Translations under genes and position numbers: made by a program
Shown: positions 23,574 to 32,168 of the stretch, in pieces
Layout: the number at the start of each line of letters is the position of its first letter
Position numbering within the stretch: the stretch's first letter is position 1
Assembly (NCBI GenBank): GCA_021154325.1
Contig: JAJKIR010000065.1
Span: 1 to 37,777, forward strand
From: Gemmatimonas sp.
Lineage (GTDB): Bacteria; Gemmatimonadota; Gemmatimonadetes; Gemmatimonadales; Gemmatimonadaceae
Reading direction: 5' to 3'
Length of the DNA: 37,777 bases
The notes under the pieces: generated by a model
Seen by the model: the letters and a program-made list of their open reading frames with translations, nothing else
Databases searched by the model: none
Told to the model about the DNA's origin: nothing

Positions 23574-26282
23574 TCAGTCTGCGCGCAGGGCGACGTTGGG
23601 ATCGACGTGCGTGGCGCGAAGCCCGGGGACGAGGCTCGCCAGCACTGCAACCGCGAGAAGCGTGACCGCGGCCACGGTGTACGTCAGCGGGTCCTTGGGA
23701 GACACCTTGTACAGCAGCGGTCCAATGAATCGGCTGGCGACCAGCGCGATGACGCCACCAATGAGGATTCCGGCGGCCGCAACGCGGATGCCACTGCCGA
23801 GTACCAGGCGCAACACGTCCGCGTTCTGCGCGCCCAGGGCGATCCGGACGCCCAGCTCGTGACTTCGCTGGGTGACATTGTAGGCGATCACGCTGTACAA
23901 CCCAACGGCGGCGAGCAGGAGGGCGAGCCCACCGAAGAGCGCGAACATCGTCGCGCCGAGATCCCAGGACCGCACCTCCGTATCGAGAATCTTCCGCAGA
24001 GGAGTGATCGAGACATACGACGCGCCAGGCATCACATGCTGCAGCTCGCGGCGTACCGTGTTGAGCATGGGCGCGGCGTCGCCATGCGTGCGGATGAACA
24101 GACCAGGACCTCCATTGCCCTTCTGCATCACGGGGGCGTAGTACTGCAGGCCTGGAGGGTCGGCGAGGTTCCGGTCTACGAGGTTCGTGGCGACACCGAT
24201 GACCGTGGAGCACGGGAGCGAATCTTCGCCGACGCGCAAGCATTGCCCGAGCGCATCCGCTTTCGGCCAGATTTTATTCGCCATGCCTTGACTGACGACG
24301 ACCACCTTCGGGGCACCAATGCCGTCCGCATCGGTGAATCCGCGGCCGCGCACGATGCGAATTCCCATCGTCGCGAAGTAGCTCGGCGACACGGTGTTGA
24401 ACAAATAGTCACCGCGAATCGAGTCCCGTGCTTGCGTGAACAGGTCCTGCGTCCAGCTCATCCAGAACGGAACGGAGACCGTCACTGCCGCGTTCTCCAC
24501 GCCAGGAATGGCGCGTGCCCGCTCGATGAGCTGCTGGCGCAGAGCGACGTTAGCGGCGGAGTCGAGCTGGTGGCCACGCATCTCGATCGAGACGTACAGC
24601 AGCTTCGAGGTGTCGTAGCCGAAGTCGAGCGCGTGCACGTTATGCAGGCTGCGAACGAACAGGCCAGCGCCCACGAGGAGAACGACTGACAGAGCGCCCT
24701 GCAGGATGAGCAGGACGGTGCGTGTGCGCGAGCGGTGATACGTTCCCTCGCGCGCGCCAGCCTTGAGTGAGGCGCTGACGTCGGTGCGGCGCGCAAGGAG
24801 GGCCGGTGCGAGGCCCGTGAGTACGCCAACGACGATGGCGACGGCGCCGGCGAAGCCAAGCATACGTGGGTCGGCGATGACGGATGTCCATTCGACGTCG
24901 GGGAGAATCGCCTTCTGAAGGATCGCTCCACCCCAGCGCGCGACGATGAGACCTGCCGCCGCCCCGAGGACACCCAGCAGCAGACTCTCGGTGAGGAGCT
25001 GCACGAAGAGGCGGCCGCGGCTCACGCCTAACGCGACGCGGACGGCGATCTCGCGGCGGCGGCGGAACGCGCGCGCCAGAAGAAGATTGGCGACGTTGGC
25101 GCACGCAATGAGCAGGACGACGACCGCCACGCCGAGGAGCCAGGTGGCGACCTTCGAGTTGTTGCCTTGATTGGGACCGCGCTCCTTCAACACCGAGGCG
25201 ACCACCGCATGCGGACGCGCGATCGCCACGGGTGTGGCGCGCTCCTGACTCTGATAGCTGCGCAAGTATGCGTTGGTGAGATCGGCTGCGGCCGCCGTGA
25301 CGCTGACGCCGGTCTTTCGCTCGGCGATCATCTCCATCCACGACATGTTGTGCGTGGTGTACCACCTACTCCGCTCGGTGGCGGTGAGGCCGCCAAAGAG
25401 ATCGTAGACGCCTGTGGTAATGGGCACGAAGGCCACCGCGCCCGTCGGATTCATGCCGACGAAATTGCGGGGGGCGACTCCGATAATCGTGTAGGCGCGC
25501 CTGCCTAACGAGATGGACTTGCCGAGCACGTCGCGTCGCCCGCCGTACTGCGCCTGCCAGTAGTTGTAACCGAGCACGGCGACGGTGGCCCCTTCGGGGG
25601 TATGATCCTCGCTCGGCCCGAAGTAGCGGCCGAGCGCCGGTGGTGCGTTGAAGAATTGCCAGAACGTCGCGCTCACCATGCCGACCTGCTTCTCGGCGGT
25701 CTCCTCACCTGTCCCGACGGCGAGATTGAAGTAGAAGAACGCGGCCGTGCGCGAAAAGGACTTGGTGTACTTCGTGAGGTCGACATACCGCGTGTAGCTC
25801 ATGTTCGGCGTCAGGTTGGCGACGCCGTCGAAGTAGCGGCCGATGTACACGCGATTGGTCTGCGCCGGATTGGCGAGGAAGGGCGGTGGGCTGAGGAGCA
25901 GGCGATCGATGATACCGAACATCGTCGCGTTGGCCCCGACGCCTAACGCGAGCGCGAGGACGATGACGAGGGTGAAGCCGGGCGTCGCCCGGAGGCCGCG
26001 TGCGGCGTAGCGGAGATCCTGGAGGATCGCGCTGAACCAAGCGGCACGCCGGTCGCGCTCGGCGCGCGACCGATCGATTGCCTCGAGCCGCGCGCGGGTG
26101 CGCTCGACGTCGCCGAAGCGGCGTTCCGCCTCACGGGTGGCGTCGGACTCGCTCATGCCTCTCGTCATATAGTGCCTCACCGTCATGTCGAAGTGAAAGC
26201 GCAGCTCGTCGTCGACGGCGCGCGCGACGCGGCTCGGACCGAGATCGATCCGGAAGAGCCGGCGAATGCCACGGGGCAGCAC
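23574..26282 (-). CDS. ADOP-family duplicated ABC-transporter permease
   Basis: 902 residues with GTG 26282 as start; the leader is a heptad tract and no ribosome binding site is visible, so the exact start is uncertain. The N-terminus carries the ADOP permease prefix domain (VDDELRFHFDMTVRHYMTRG, then REAERRFGDVERTRARL). It then repeats the FtsX/MacB layout twice, each time with a long extracytoplasmic core domain and four transmembrane helices. It begins FSAILQDLRYAARGLRATPG and ends with VPGLRATHVDPNVALRAD. These permeases act with a separate ATPase to move hydrophobic compounds or transmit force; the ATPase is not in this window. The PadR regulator immediately upstream (33 bp gap) is the usual partner. 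It is a paralog of the partial permease at 1-545. Confidence 0.9.
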   Translation of the reverse strand: MLPRGIRRLFRIDLGPSRVARAVDDELRFHFDMTVRHYMTRGMSESDATREAERRFGDVERTRARLEAIDRSRAERDRRAAWFSAILQDLRYAARGLRATPGFTLVIVLALALGVGANATMFGIIDRLLLSPPPFLANPAQTNRVYIGRYFDGVANLTPNMSYTRYVDLTKYTKSFSRTAAFFYFNLAVGTGEETAEKQVGMVSATFWQFFNAPPALGRYFGPSEDHTPEGATVAVLGYNYWQAQYGGRRDVLGKSISLGRRAYTIIGVAPRNFVGMNPTGAVAFVPITTGVYDLFGGLTATERSRWYTTHNMSWMEMIAERKTGVSVTAAAADLTNAYLRSYQSQERATPVAIARPHAVVASVLKERGPNQGNNSKVATWLLGVAVVVLLIACANVANLLLARAFRRRREIAVRVALGVSRGRLFVQLLTESLLLGVLGAAAGLIVARWGGAILQKAILPDVEWTSVIADPRMLGFAGAVAIVVGVLTGLAPALLARRTDVSASLKAGAREGTYHRSRTRTVLLILQGALSVVLLVGAGLFVRSLHNVHALDFGYDTSKLLYVSIEMRGHQLDSAANVALRQQLIERARAIPGVENAAVTVSVPFWMSWTQDLFTQARDSIRGDYLFNTVSPSYFATMGIRIVRGRGFTDADGIGAPKVVVVSQGMANKIWPKADALGQCLRVGEDSLPCSTVIGVATNLVDRNLADPPGLQYYAPVMQKGNGGPGLFIRTHGDAAPMLNTVRRELQHVMPGASYVSITPLRKILDTEVRSWDLGATMFALFGGLALLLAAVGLYSVIAYNVTQRSHELGVRIALGAQNADVLRLVLGSGIRVAAAGILIGGVIALVASRFIGPLLYKVSPKDPLTYTVAAVTLLAVAVLASLVPGLRATHVDPNVALRAD

Positions 26283-26284
26283 GG

Positions 26285-26314
26285 TCGTTGGTGACTGGTG
26301 GCCGGTGGTTTGTG
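26285..26314. repeat. Short GGTGACT-type heptad tract
   Basis: Thirty bases between the PadR and ADOP genes carry GGTGACT and GGTGGCC-like 7-mers in one phase. It is too short to show arms, but its vocabulary matches the tracts at 23456-23573 and 36658-36727. The PadR stop codon is next to it, and it forms the untranslated leader of the permease gene. Confidence 0.6.
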
Positions 26315-26315
26315 A

Positions 26316-26654
26316 CTACGCGACCTGCAGCACCTTGAAGACGGCGCGCGCATAACGGGTGAAGACGTCGGTCTGGCTGCGGAGCTGTTTGCGGCCGGCG
26401 GTGGTGAGCTGGTAGTACTTGGCCTTCCGGTTGTTCTCGGAGACGCCCCACTCGCTCTCGAGCCAGCCGCGCTTTTCCATGCGATGGAGGGCGGTGTAGA
26501 GGGCGCCTTCCTCGATCCGGAGGTCGTCGTCGGTGGTGTCGCTGATCCATCGTGCGACGGCGTAGCCGTGCATCGGACCCCAGGTGAGGGTCTTGAGGAT
26601 CAGGAGGTCGAGCGTTCCCTGGAGGAGATCGAGGTCGTTGAGCGCGGCGGGCAC
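26316..26654 (-). CDS. PadR-family transcriptional regulator
   Basis: 112 residues from GTG 26654, with a G-rich ribosome binding site upstream. The sequence DLLQGTLDLLILKTLTWGPMHGYAVARWI is the winged-helix start of the PadR family, followed by IEEGALYTALHRMEKRGWLESEWG and KYYQLTTAGRKQL. PadR repressors bind a palindromic operator and release it on ligand binding. Family members adjacent to ADOP permeases are presumed to control them. The gap to the permease is 33 bp and made of heptad repeat, so the two are almost certainly one transcript. Its own promoter region (26655-26790) contains tandem repeats and may be the operator. Confidence 0.93.
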   Translation of the reverse strand: MPAALNDLDLLQGTLDLLILKTLTWGPMHGYAVARWISDTTDDDLRIEEGALYTALHRMEKRGWLESEWGVSENNRKAKYYQLTTAGRKQLRSQTDVFTRYARAVFKVLQVA

Positions 26655-26712
26655 GGGCGGAGTCCCCCTGAAGTGTTGAGGGGAACAGTGCTCGGCGGGT
26701 TCGGTTGTGTCA

Positions 26713-26811
26713 AGAGCGCGAGAAAAGGCGCGCGAGAAAGGGCGCGCGAGGAAGGGCGCGCGAGGGAAAGCGTCCCCTGATAGCTATGGACTATGGACTG
26801 ATGGCTATCGG
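26713..26811. repeat. 14-bp tandem repeat followed by TCCATAG-type heptads
   Basis: Three 14-bp units (AAAAGGCGCGCGAG, AAAGGGCGCGCGAG, GAAGGGCGCGCGAG) at 26723-26764 equal alternating 7-mers GGCGCGC and GAGAAAG. They are followed directly by five in-phase heptads at 26777-26811 (CTGATAG, CTATGGA, CTATGGA, CTGATGG, CTATCGG). The CAAX protease ends inside this second tract, and its stop codon TAG comes from the heptad vocabulary. The block lies upstream of the PadR gene and may carry its promoter or operator. Confidence 0.78.
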
Positions 26812-27546
26812 AGGCTCGTCCCCATCTTCCCTGAACTTGCCGGCGGCTCGGAGGGCGGCGGTGACGTCGTAGACGGCGTGAACGCCCATGGCGACGTAGA
26901 GCATGCCCGTGCCGGCGACGACGGCTTGCATAACGAGTCCGATCGCGAACACCCAGCCCATGCTCTTCGCGCCCTGCGGATAGTGCACGAGCGCGAAGGC
27001 GGCGGCGCTGAGGAGGGCGGCGGTGACGAAGCTTGCTGTTACCGACGCGAGGAGGACGACGAGCACACCGCGATACGCGGTCTCTTCGGCCACGCCCGCG
27101 GCGAGAGACAGAACGAGCCAGAGCGCCCACTGCGCGGAAGTGCGCGGGAGGAGGTGGCGCATCCAGAGGGTGCGACGCTCTTCCGGCGTCCGGAGCTGCC
27201 ACGAGAGCGCGCCGAGGACCAACAGGAGCGTCAGCGCGCCGATGGCGATGCCGACGTTCACCGGCCGCAGCCCTGTCCACGACCAGAGGTCCATCCGCTG
27301 GTGCCGCGCGACGACGAATGACAAAGTGAAAAGCAGGAGCTGTACGCCGAGCGCCCGAGTGAGGACGTCGGAGCGGCGGGGCGGTCGTGCCCGTTCGCCC
27401 GCGCGGCGCCGGCGCCCGCCGGCAATGATCGACCGGCTTCGGACGGCGCCGATGGGCATGACGACCAGCACGAGGAGCACGAACACGACGGACTGGACGT
27501 CCAGCGTGAGCGGTTTCAGAGGAGGAAATTGAGCGCTGGTGATCAT
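26791..27546 (-). CDS. CPBP-family intramembrane metalloprotease (CAAX protease-like)
   Basis: 251 residues from ATG 27546 with AAGGTCG six bases upstream. Six or more hydrophobic helices. The catalytic motif EETAYRG (E154, E155, R159) is followed by FALVHYP (H188) and GVHAVYD (H223), the CPBP/Abi glutamic-peptidase set. Such enzymes cleave membrane or prenylated peptides; in bacteria many protect against self-made bacteriocins or act in protein maturation. No bacteriocin gene is visible next to it. The C-terminal residues (EPPIAISP) and stop codon come from heptad repeat sequence. It is divergent from the glycosylase gene, with about 90 bp between the starts. Confidence 0.9.
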   Translation of the reverse strand: MITSAQFPPLKPLTLDVQSVVFVLLVLVVMPIGAVRSRSIIAGGRRRRAGERARPPRRSDVLTRALGVQLLLFTLSFVVARHQRMDLWSWTGLRPVNVGIAIGALTLLLVLGALSWQLRTPEERRTLWMRHLLPRTSAQWALWLVLSLAAGVAEETAYRGVLVVLLASVTASFVTAALLSAAAFALVHYPQGAKSMGWVFAIGLVMQAVVAGTGMLYVAMGVHAVYDVTAALRAAGKFREDGDEPPIAISP

Positions 27547-27638
27547 GTACGACCTTGAGCGGCTCGGCCGTGCTCGTCAGGTTGCTCTCTGGCCACCGTA
27601 TTCACATCGGCGGAACACGTCAAGCACATTTTCGAACC

Positions 27639-28559
27639 GTGCCCGAGCTGCCGGACATCACAGTCTACGTGGAAGCATTGAACCGGCGCGTCGCTGACGC
27701 CCGGCTCGACGACGTGCGTCTCAAGAGTCCGTTTCTCCTGCGCAGTGTCGATCCACCGATCTCGGCTTTGCGGGGGAAGCGCGTATGGGAGGTACGGCGG
27801 ATGGGAAAGCGGATCGTCTTCGCATTCGAAGATGATCTGTACCTCGTGCTCCACCTCATGATTGCGGGACGGCTCAAGTGGCGCGATGCGGGGAAGAAGC
27901 CGTCGGGCAAGATCGACCTGGCGGCGTTCGACTTCTCGACGGGAACGCTACTCCTCACCGAAGCGGGGACGAAGAAGCGGGCGTCGCTGCATGTGGTGGC
28001 GGGGGCCTCGGCCCTCGAGTCGTTCGACCGTGGCGGTCTCGAGGTGCTGTCAGCGACGCCTAACGAGTTCGCCGAGCGCCTGACGAGTGAGAGTCACACG
28101 GTAAAGAGGGCGCTCACGGATCCTCGGCTCTTCAGCGGAATCGGCAACGCGTACTCCGACGAGATTCTCCATCGCGCGCGTCTCTCCCCCGTGAAGCTGA
28201 CCCGGCGGCTGACGGTCGACGAGACGCGCATGCTGTACGAGGCAACGCGAGCGACGCTCGTCGAGTGGACGAACCGGCTACGCGCTGAAACCGGTGAGGG
28301 CTTTCCGGAGAAGGTCACGGCGTTCCGCGAGGCGATGGCGGTGCACGGCCGCTACGGCGAGCCGTGTCCCGTCTGCGGCACGCCGGTGCAGCGGATTCGT
28401 TATGCGGACAACGAGACGAACTACTGCCCCACGTGCCAGACCGATGGTAAGCTGCTCGCCGATCGCGCGCTGTCGCGTCTCCTCAAGGAGGATTGGCCGC
28501 GGTCGCTCGAAGAGCTCGAAGAGCGGGCCGAGGGACGAGGGACGCGGGGCGCGGGCTGA
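27639..28559 (+). CDS. Fpg/Nei-family formamidopyrimidine-DNA glycosylase
   Basis: 306 residues with GTG 27639 as start, so that the mature protein begins with proline 2 as this family requires ([14 protein letters not shown]); a frame to 27555 would remove that. The catalytic set is proline 2 with glutamate 3, and the helix-2-turn-helix is in [12 protein letters not shown]. The zinc finger is CPVC at C243/C246 and CPTC at C263/C266. These enzymes excise oxidised purines and open the abasic site. The Asn-Tyr pattern NYCPTCQ is standard. The C-terminal 12 residues (EGRGTRGAG at the end) are encoded by heptad repeat sequence and the stop codon lies in it, so the natural C-terminus has been rewritten by the repeat. 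Confidence 0.92.
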   Translation: MPELPDITVYVEALNRRVADARLDDVRLKSPFLLRSVDPPISALRGKRVWEVRRMGKRIVFAFEDDLYLVLHLMIAGRLKWRDAGKKPSGKIDLAAFDFSTGTLLLTEAGTKKRASLHVVAGASALESFDRGGLEVLSATPNEFAERLTSESHTVKRALTDPRLFSGIGNAYSDEILHRARLSPVKLTRRLTVDETRMLYEATRATLVEWTNRLRAETGEGFPEKVTAFREAMAVHGRYGEPCPVCGTPVQRIRYADNETNYCPTCQTDGKLLADRALSRLLKEDWPRSLEELEERAEGRGTRGAG

Positions 28560-28643
28560 GGGACGCGGGCTGAGGGGTGAGAGCAGAGGGTGAACCACAG
28601 ATACGTCACTCTCTACCCTCTACTCTCCGCCCTCAGCCAGCTG
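28525..28643. repeat. Heptad-armed inverted repeat spanning two convergent stop codons
   Basis: Ten exact-phase heptads run from 28525 to 28594 (GGGCCGA, GGGACGA, GGGACGC and so on). About 15 bases later, five complementary heptads run from 28609 to 28643 (CTCTCTA, CCCTCTA, CTCTCCG, CCCTCAG, CCAGCTG). The stop codons of the glycosylase (28557-28559) and of PhzF (28620-28622) both fall inside heptads. The arrangement suits a bidirectional terminator, but the arms are long and G-rich, more than a terminator needs. Confidence 0.88.
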
Positions 28644-29543
28644 CATCCTCCCCTCGCACACGATTACCGATCGCCCACCGCAGCGGACGGCGGTGATGCG
28701 GCCGGCCTTCTTGTCCACTTCCACTTCGAGGATGCTCGGGCGGCCCATCTCGAAGCCCTGTTCGACGACCCAGCGGAGCGTGCCGTCGAAGCGTGGGTCA
28801 CGCACGGCGAGGTAACCGCCGAGGCCGACGGCGGCGCTGCCGGTGGCTGGGTCTTCGGGGACACCGATGAGCGGAGCGAACATGCGGGCGCGCACGTCGG
28901 AGCTCGGCTGCTCGGGGTCGAGCGCGAAGACCATCACCATGTTCGTCACGTAGCCGCGCATCGTCTGCTCGAAGAGATCGGACCTGACCCGAGCGCAGGC
29001 GACGGCGCGCCGATCGCGCAGCGGTACGAAGAGAAACGGCGTACCACAGCTGATGGCTTCTGGCATCATCTCGTTGCCAACGAGGTCATCCGGGGACAGC
29101 GACAACATCGCCGCCAGACGGTCGGGAGAGGGCGGCGGCGCGAGCACCTCCGGGAGCTTCGCCACGGTGAGCTGCGCGAAGGTCGGCTTGCCGTCGGTGG
29201 CGCGGATCGTGACGGGAACCGGACCGACGCCTTCCTCGAGCACGATCCGCGTCTCGTCACCGGTAAGCTCGACCGCGCCGATGGTCGCGAGCACATGCGC
29301 GGTACCGATCGTTGGATGACCGGCAAACGCCAGCTCGCCCCCGGGGGTAAAGATTCGTACGCGGCAGGTATGCTTCGGATCGGTGGGCGGAAGGACGAAG
29401 GTCGTTTCCGAGTAGTTGAACTCTCGTGCGATCCGTGGCATAAGCTCAGGAGCGATTCCCGACGCGTCGGGAAAGACAGCGAGCTGATTGCCGCCGAAGA
29501 GATGGTCGGTGAAGACGTCCGTTGTCAGATACCGGGGGTGCAT
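28620..29543 (-). CDS. PhzF-family epimerase/isomerase-like protein
   Basis: 307 residues from ATG 29543. VFTDHLFGGNQLAVF near the N-terminus, E46 in FNYSETTF, and GHPTIGTAHVLA are PhzF signatures, with the later core PEDPATGSAAVGLGGYL. PhzF-like proteins are diaminopimelate-epimerase-fold isomerases; outside phenazine producers their substrates are unknown. No phenazine genes are here. The last residues (MQLAEGGE) and the stop come from the heptad repeat. There is no ribosome binding site; the opposite strand of the leader contains GGAGGAGG, which reads as CCTCCTCC for this gene. It is divergent from the VWA gene by about 225 bp. Confidence 0.9.
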   Translation of the reverse strand: MHPRYLTTDVFTDHLFGGNQLAVFPDASGIAPELMPRIAREFNYSETTFVLPPTDPKHTCRVRIFTPGGELAFAGHPTIGTAHVLATIGAVELTGDETRIVLEEGVGPVPVTIRATDGKPTFAQLTVAKLPEVLAPPPSPDRLAAMLSLSPDDLVGNEMMPEAISCGTPFLFVPLRDRRAVACARVRSDLFEQTMRGYVTNMVMVFALDPEQPSSDVRARMFAPLIGVPEDPATGSAAVGLGGYLAVRDPRFDGTLRWVVEQGFEMGRPSILEVEVDKKAGRITAVRCGGRSVIVCEGRMQLAEGGE

Positions 29544-29556
29544 GGGAGAAGGAGGA

Positions 29557-29654
29557 GGTAGGTGCTAGGTGTTAGGCCCTAGGTCCTAGGTACAAGGTGC
29601 CACGAGTTTGATAATGTGCAGGTCTCGCAGCTAACACCTAGCACCTATCGCCTG
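29557..29654. repeat. Heptad-armed perfect inverted repeat (GGTGCTA type)
   Basis: The left arm carries GGTGCTA and GGTGTTA-type 7-mers from 29560. The right arm has CTAACACC and CTAGCACC. A 16-bp perfect inverted match (29560-29575 with 29631-29646) is clear. Unlike the other tracts, it is upstream of two divergent genes (PhzF and the VWA protein), not at a gene end. It contains a near match to the CGTTAGGC word (TGTTAGGC). Confidence 0.82.
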
Positions 29655-29768
29655 GAACGTGCGGTTTCGGCCCGTAAGCTTTTGGTCATTTCTCGCTGAG
29701 CGGGGCAACGTCAGCCTCGCACGGCGAGTACCAATTCGATTGACGCATACAAGGCAGTAGCGCAGCGC
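29655..29768. promoter_or_regulatory. Likely promoter region of the VWA gene
   Basis: About 115 bp between the heptad repeat and the VWA start, relatively AT-rich for this window (GTAAGCTTTTGGTCATTTC around 29680-29700, and CCAATTCGATTGACGCATAC near 29730-29750). I can see TTGACG at about 29739 but no confident -10 partner, so exact promoter positions are not given. Confidence 0.4.
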
Positions 29769-32168
29769 ATGGCGAACTGGCTCGAGTCGCTCTTCGCGTT
29801 TCTATTCAAGTACCGGCCGGCCGTTTTCGAGAAGGGAGACTTTGCCTTCGGCTCTCCCACCTCGGTGATCGTGCTGCTGCTCGCCGGCGCACTCGTCGGC
29901 GTGCCTGCCATCCTCACGTATGCGGCGGTGCGCGGGAAGAGCACGCGGCGCGATCGCTGGATACTCGGTAGCCTGCGCGCCGTTGCGATTCTCCTCCTCG
30001 TCTTCTGTCTCTTCCGGCCGATGCTGCTGCTCTCGGCGGCGGTGCCGCAGCGTAACTATGTCGGCGTGCTCATCGACGATTCGCGGAGCATGCAGATCGC
30101 GGACGTCGACGCGGGAGACGCGCGGCCGCAGACGCGCGGCGACGTGGTGCGTCATCTCGTCGCCGGGCCGGACAGCGCCATCCGCAAGGCGCTCGCCGAT
30201 CGCTTTCTCGTGCGGTATTTCCGCTTCTCGTCAGGCGCGCAGCGAATCGCCAGCGCCGACGACGTGACCTTCACCGGCACGAGCACGCGGCTCGGCGATG
30301 CGATCGAGCACGCGCGGCAGGAGTTGGAGGCGGTGCCGCTATCCGGGCTGGTCGTCTTCAGCGACGGCGCGGACAATGGCCGCACTCCGCTCGGTGACGA
30401 GCTGCTGTCCTTGCGGGCGCGTTCGGTACCCGTCTTCACCGTTGGCATCGGCCGCGAGCGATTCGACAAGGACGTCGAGATTCGTCGCGTCGAGGCGGCG
30501 CGGACGGCATTGAAGGGGAGCGCCATCGTCGCCGACGTTCTCGTTAGGCAGCGGGGCTACGGCGGCCAGAAGGTGCCGCTCGTCGTGGAGGATGAGGGTC
30601 GAGTCATCGCGTCCGAGGAGATCGCATTGCCTGGCGATGGCGATCTCGCGCCGGTGCGGGTACACGTCGCCCTCAACGACCCCGGCCCGCGGACGCTGAC
30701 GTTCAAGATTGCGCTGCAGCAGGGCGAGCAGGTCACCCAGAACAACGTGCAACAGGCGCTGGTCGTCGTACGCGACCGGCGGGAGAAGATTCTCTACGTC
30801 GAGGGAGAGCCGCGGTCGGAGATGGGATTCATCCGGCGCGCGGTCGCGAGCGACTCGAATCTCCAGCTCGTGACGCTGCAGCGGACTGCGGAGAATACCT
30901 TCCAGCGCTTCGATGTCGACAACGGCGAGGAGCTCGCGGGCGGCTTCCCGAAGACGCGCGAGGAGCTCTTCCGCTATCGTGGCATCGTCCTTGGCAGCGT
31001 TGACGCGAGCATGTTCACGCGTGATCAGCTGCAGATGCTCGCCGATTTCGTCGGCGTGCGGGGCGGTGGACTGCTCCTGTTAGGCGGACGGCACGCGTTC
31101 GGCGAGGGCGGCTACGCCGGAACCCCGCTCGCGCCAGCAATGCCAGTGGTGATCGGCGGCGAAGCGGTGCCGGACTCGCTCACTTTCCTTGCGGACATCA
31201 AACCGGAGCTCACGCCAGCCGGCGCGGCGAGCGCGGCGACGCAGATCGCCGGCACGGAGCAGAAATCGAGCGACCGGTGGAAGACGCTGCCGGCGGTAAC
31301 AAGTGTGAACTTCATTCGCGGCATCAAGCCGGGCGCGGTGGTGCTCGTGAACGGCGTGGTGCCAACCGACGGTCGCACGGAATCGGCGCCGGTCCCCGTT
31401 AGGCGGTACGAGCAGCCAGTGCTCGCGTATCAGCGCTTCGGGAAGGGACTGGCGATCGCGCTGCCGATCCAGGACACGCGGCTCTGGCAGATGGATGCGA
31501 GCACGCCAGTGGATGATCCGACGTTCGTGACCTTCTGGCGGCAGTTGCTCCGGTGGCTCACGAGCGACGTACCGAATCGCATCAGCGTTGCCTCGGCGAG
31601 TGATGTGGCCGGGGTGCGCGATCCGATCGCGCTCACCGCTGAGGTCGCGGACAGCGCGTTCGTGATGCGCAACGACGCGCGCGTCGTTGCGCACCTGACC
31701 GCGCCCTCGGGCACGACGCGCGATTTGCCAATGGAGTGGGCGGTCGATCGTGACGGCGAGTACCGCGCGACCTTCACTCCAGAGGAAGCGGGCAATTACG
31801 AAGTCGTCGCCGAAGTGGACGCCACCGCCGCACCGGCCGGGAGCTCGGCGCGTGCTGCGGCAGACACTACACGCGGCCGCAGGAGCGACGCGACGTACGT
31901 GCGCGTGAATGCCGCGACGGAGTCGTCGCGTGAGTTCGTCGACGCCGAGATGCGCGCATCGCTGCTGCAGCGGATTGCGCGCGAGACGGGCGGACGCTTC
32001 TACACGCCGGCGAACGTCGCGTCGCTGCCGGAAGACATCGCGCTCAGCAAGCGCGGTGTGACTGTCGTGAACCAGATGGATCTGTGGGATATGCCGTTCA
32101 TCTTCCTGATGCTCGTCGGACTCGTGTGCGCGGAGTGGGCGTACCGGAAGAAGCGGGGGCTCGTATGA
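29769..32168 (+). CDS. VWA/GATase-like transmembrane protein of a MoxR-associated operon
   Basis: 799 residues from ATG 29769. It has N-terminal transmembrane helices (SPTSVIVLLLAGALVGVPAIL, then VAILLLVFCLFRPMLLLSAA). A von Willebrand factor A-like domain follows, whose metal site reads VGVLIDDSRSM (DxSxS) with VVFSDGADN. Then a GATase1-like Rossmann segment (YRGIVLGSVDASMFTRD, GGGLLLLGGRHAFGEGG) lacks a catalytic cysteine. The C-terminus has another helix (FIFLMLVGLVCAEWAYRK). Such proteins form membrane complexes with MoxR ATPases and DUF58/BatA-like partners in aerotolerance or cell-envelope roles. It ends in ATGA overlap with the next gene. Confidence 0.88.
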   Translation: MANWLESLFAFLFKYRPAVFEKGDFAFGSPTSVIVLLLAGALVGVPAILTYAAVRGKSTRRDRWILGSLRAVAILLLVFCLFRPMLLLSAAVPQRNYVGVLIDDSRSMQIADVDAGDARPQTRGDVVRHLVAGPDSAIRKALADRFLVRYFRFSSGAQRIASADDVTFTGTSTRLGDAIEHARQELEAVPLSGLVVFSDGADNGRTPLGDELLSLRARSVPVFTVGIGRERFDKDVEIRRVEAARTALKGSAIVADVLVRQRGYGGQKVPLVVEDEGRVIASEEIALPGDGDLAPVRVHVALNDPGPRTLTFKIALQQGEQVTQNNVQQALVVVRDRREKILYVEGEPRSEMGFIRRAVASDSNLQLVTLQRTAENTFQRFDVDNGEELAGGFPKTREELFRYRGIVLGSVDASMFTRDQLQMLADFVGVRGGGLLLLGGRHAFGEGGYAGTPLAPAMPVVIGGEAVPDSLTFLADIKPELTPAGAASAATQIAGTEQKSSDRWKTLPAVTSVNFIRGIKPGAVVLVNGVVPTDGRTESAPVPVRRYEQPVLAYQRFGKGLAIALPIQDTRLWQMDASTPVDDPTFVTFWRQLLRWLTSDVPNRISVASASDVAGVRDPIALTAEVADSAFVMRNDARVVAHLTAPSGTTRDLPMEWAVDRDGEYRATFTPEEAGNYEVVAEVDATAAPAGSSARAAADTTRGRRSDATYVRVNAATESSREFVDAEMRASLLQRIARETGGRFYTPANVASLPEDIALSKRGVTVVNQMDLWDMPFIFLMLVGLVCAEWAYRKKRGLV

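Noticed and set aside
23472..24689. A 405-codon plus-strand frame opposite the ADOP permease
   Set aside because: Antisense to a protein with clear permease domains, and it reads through a repeat tract.
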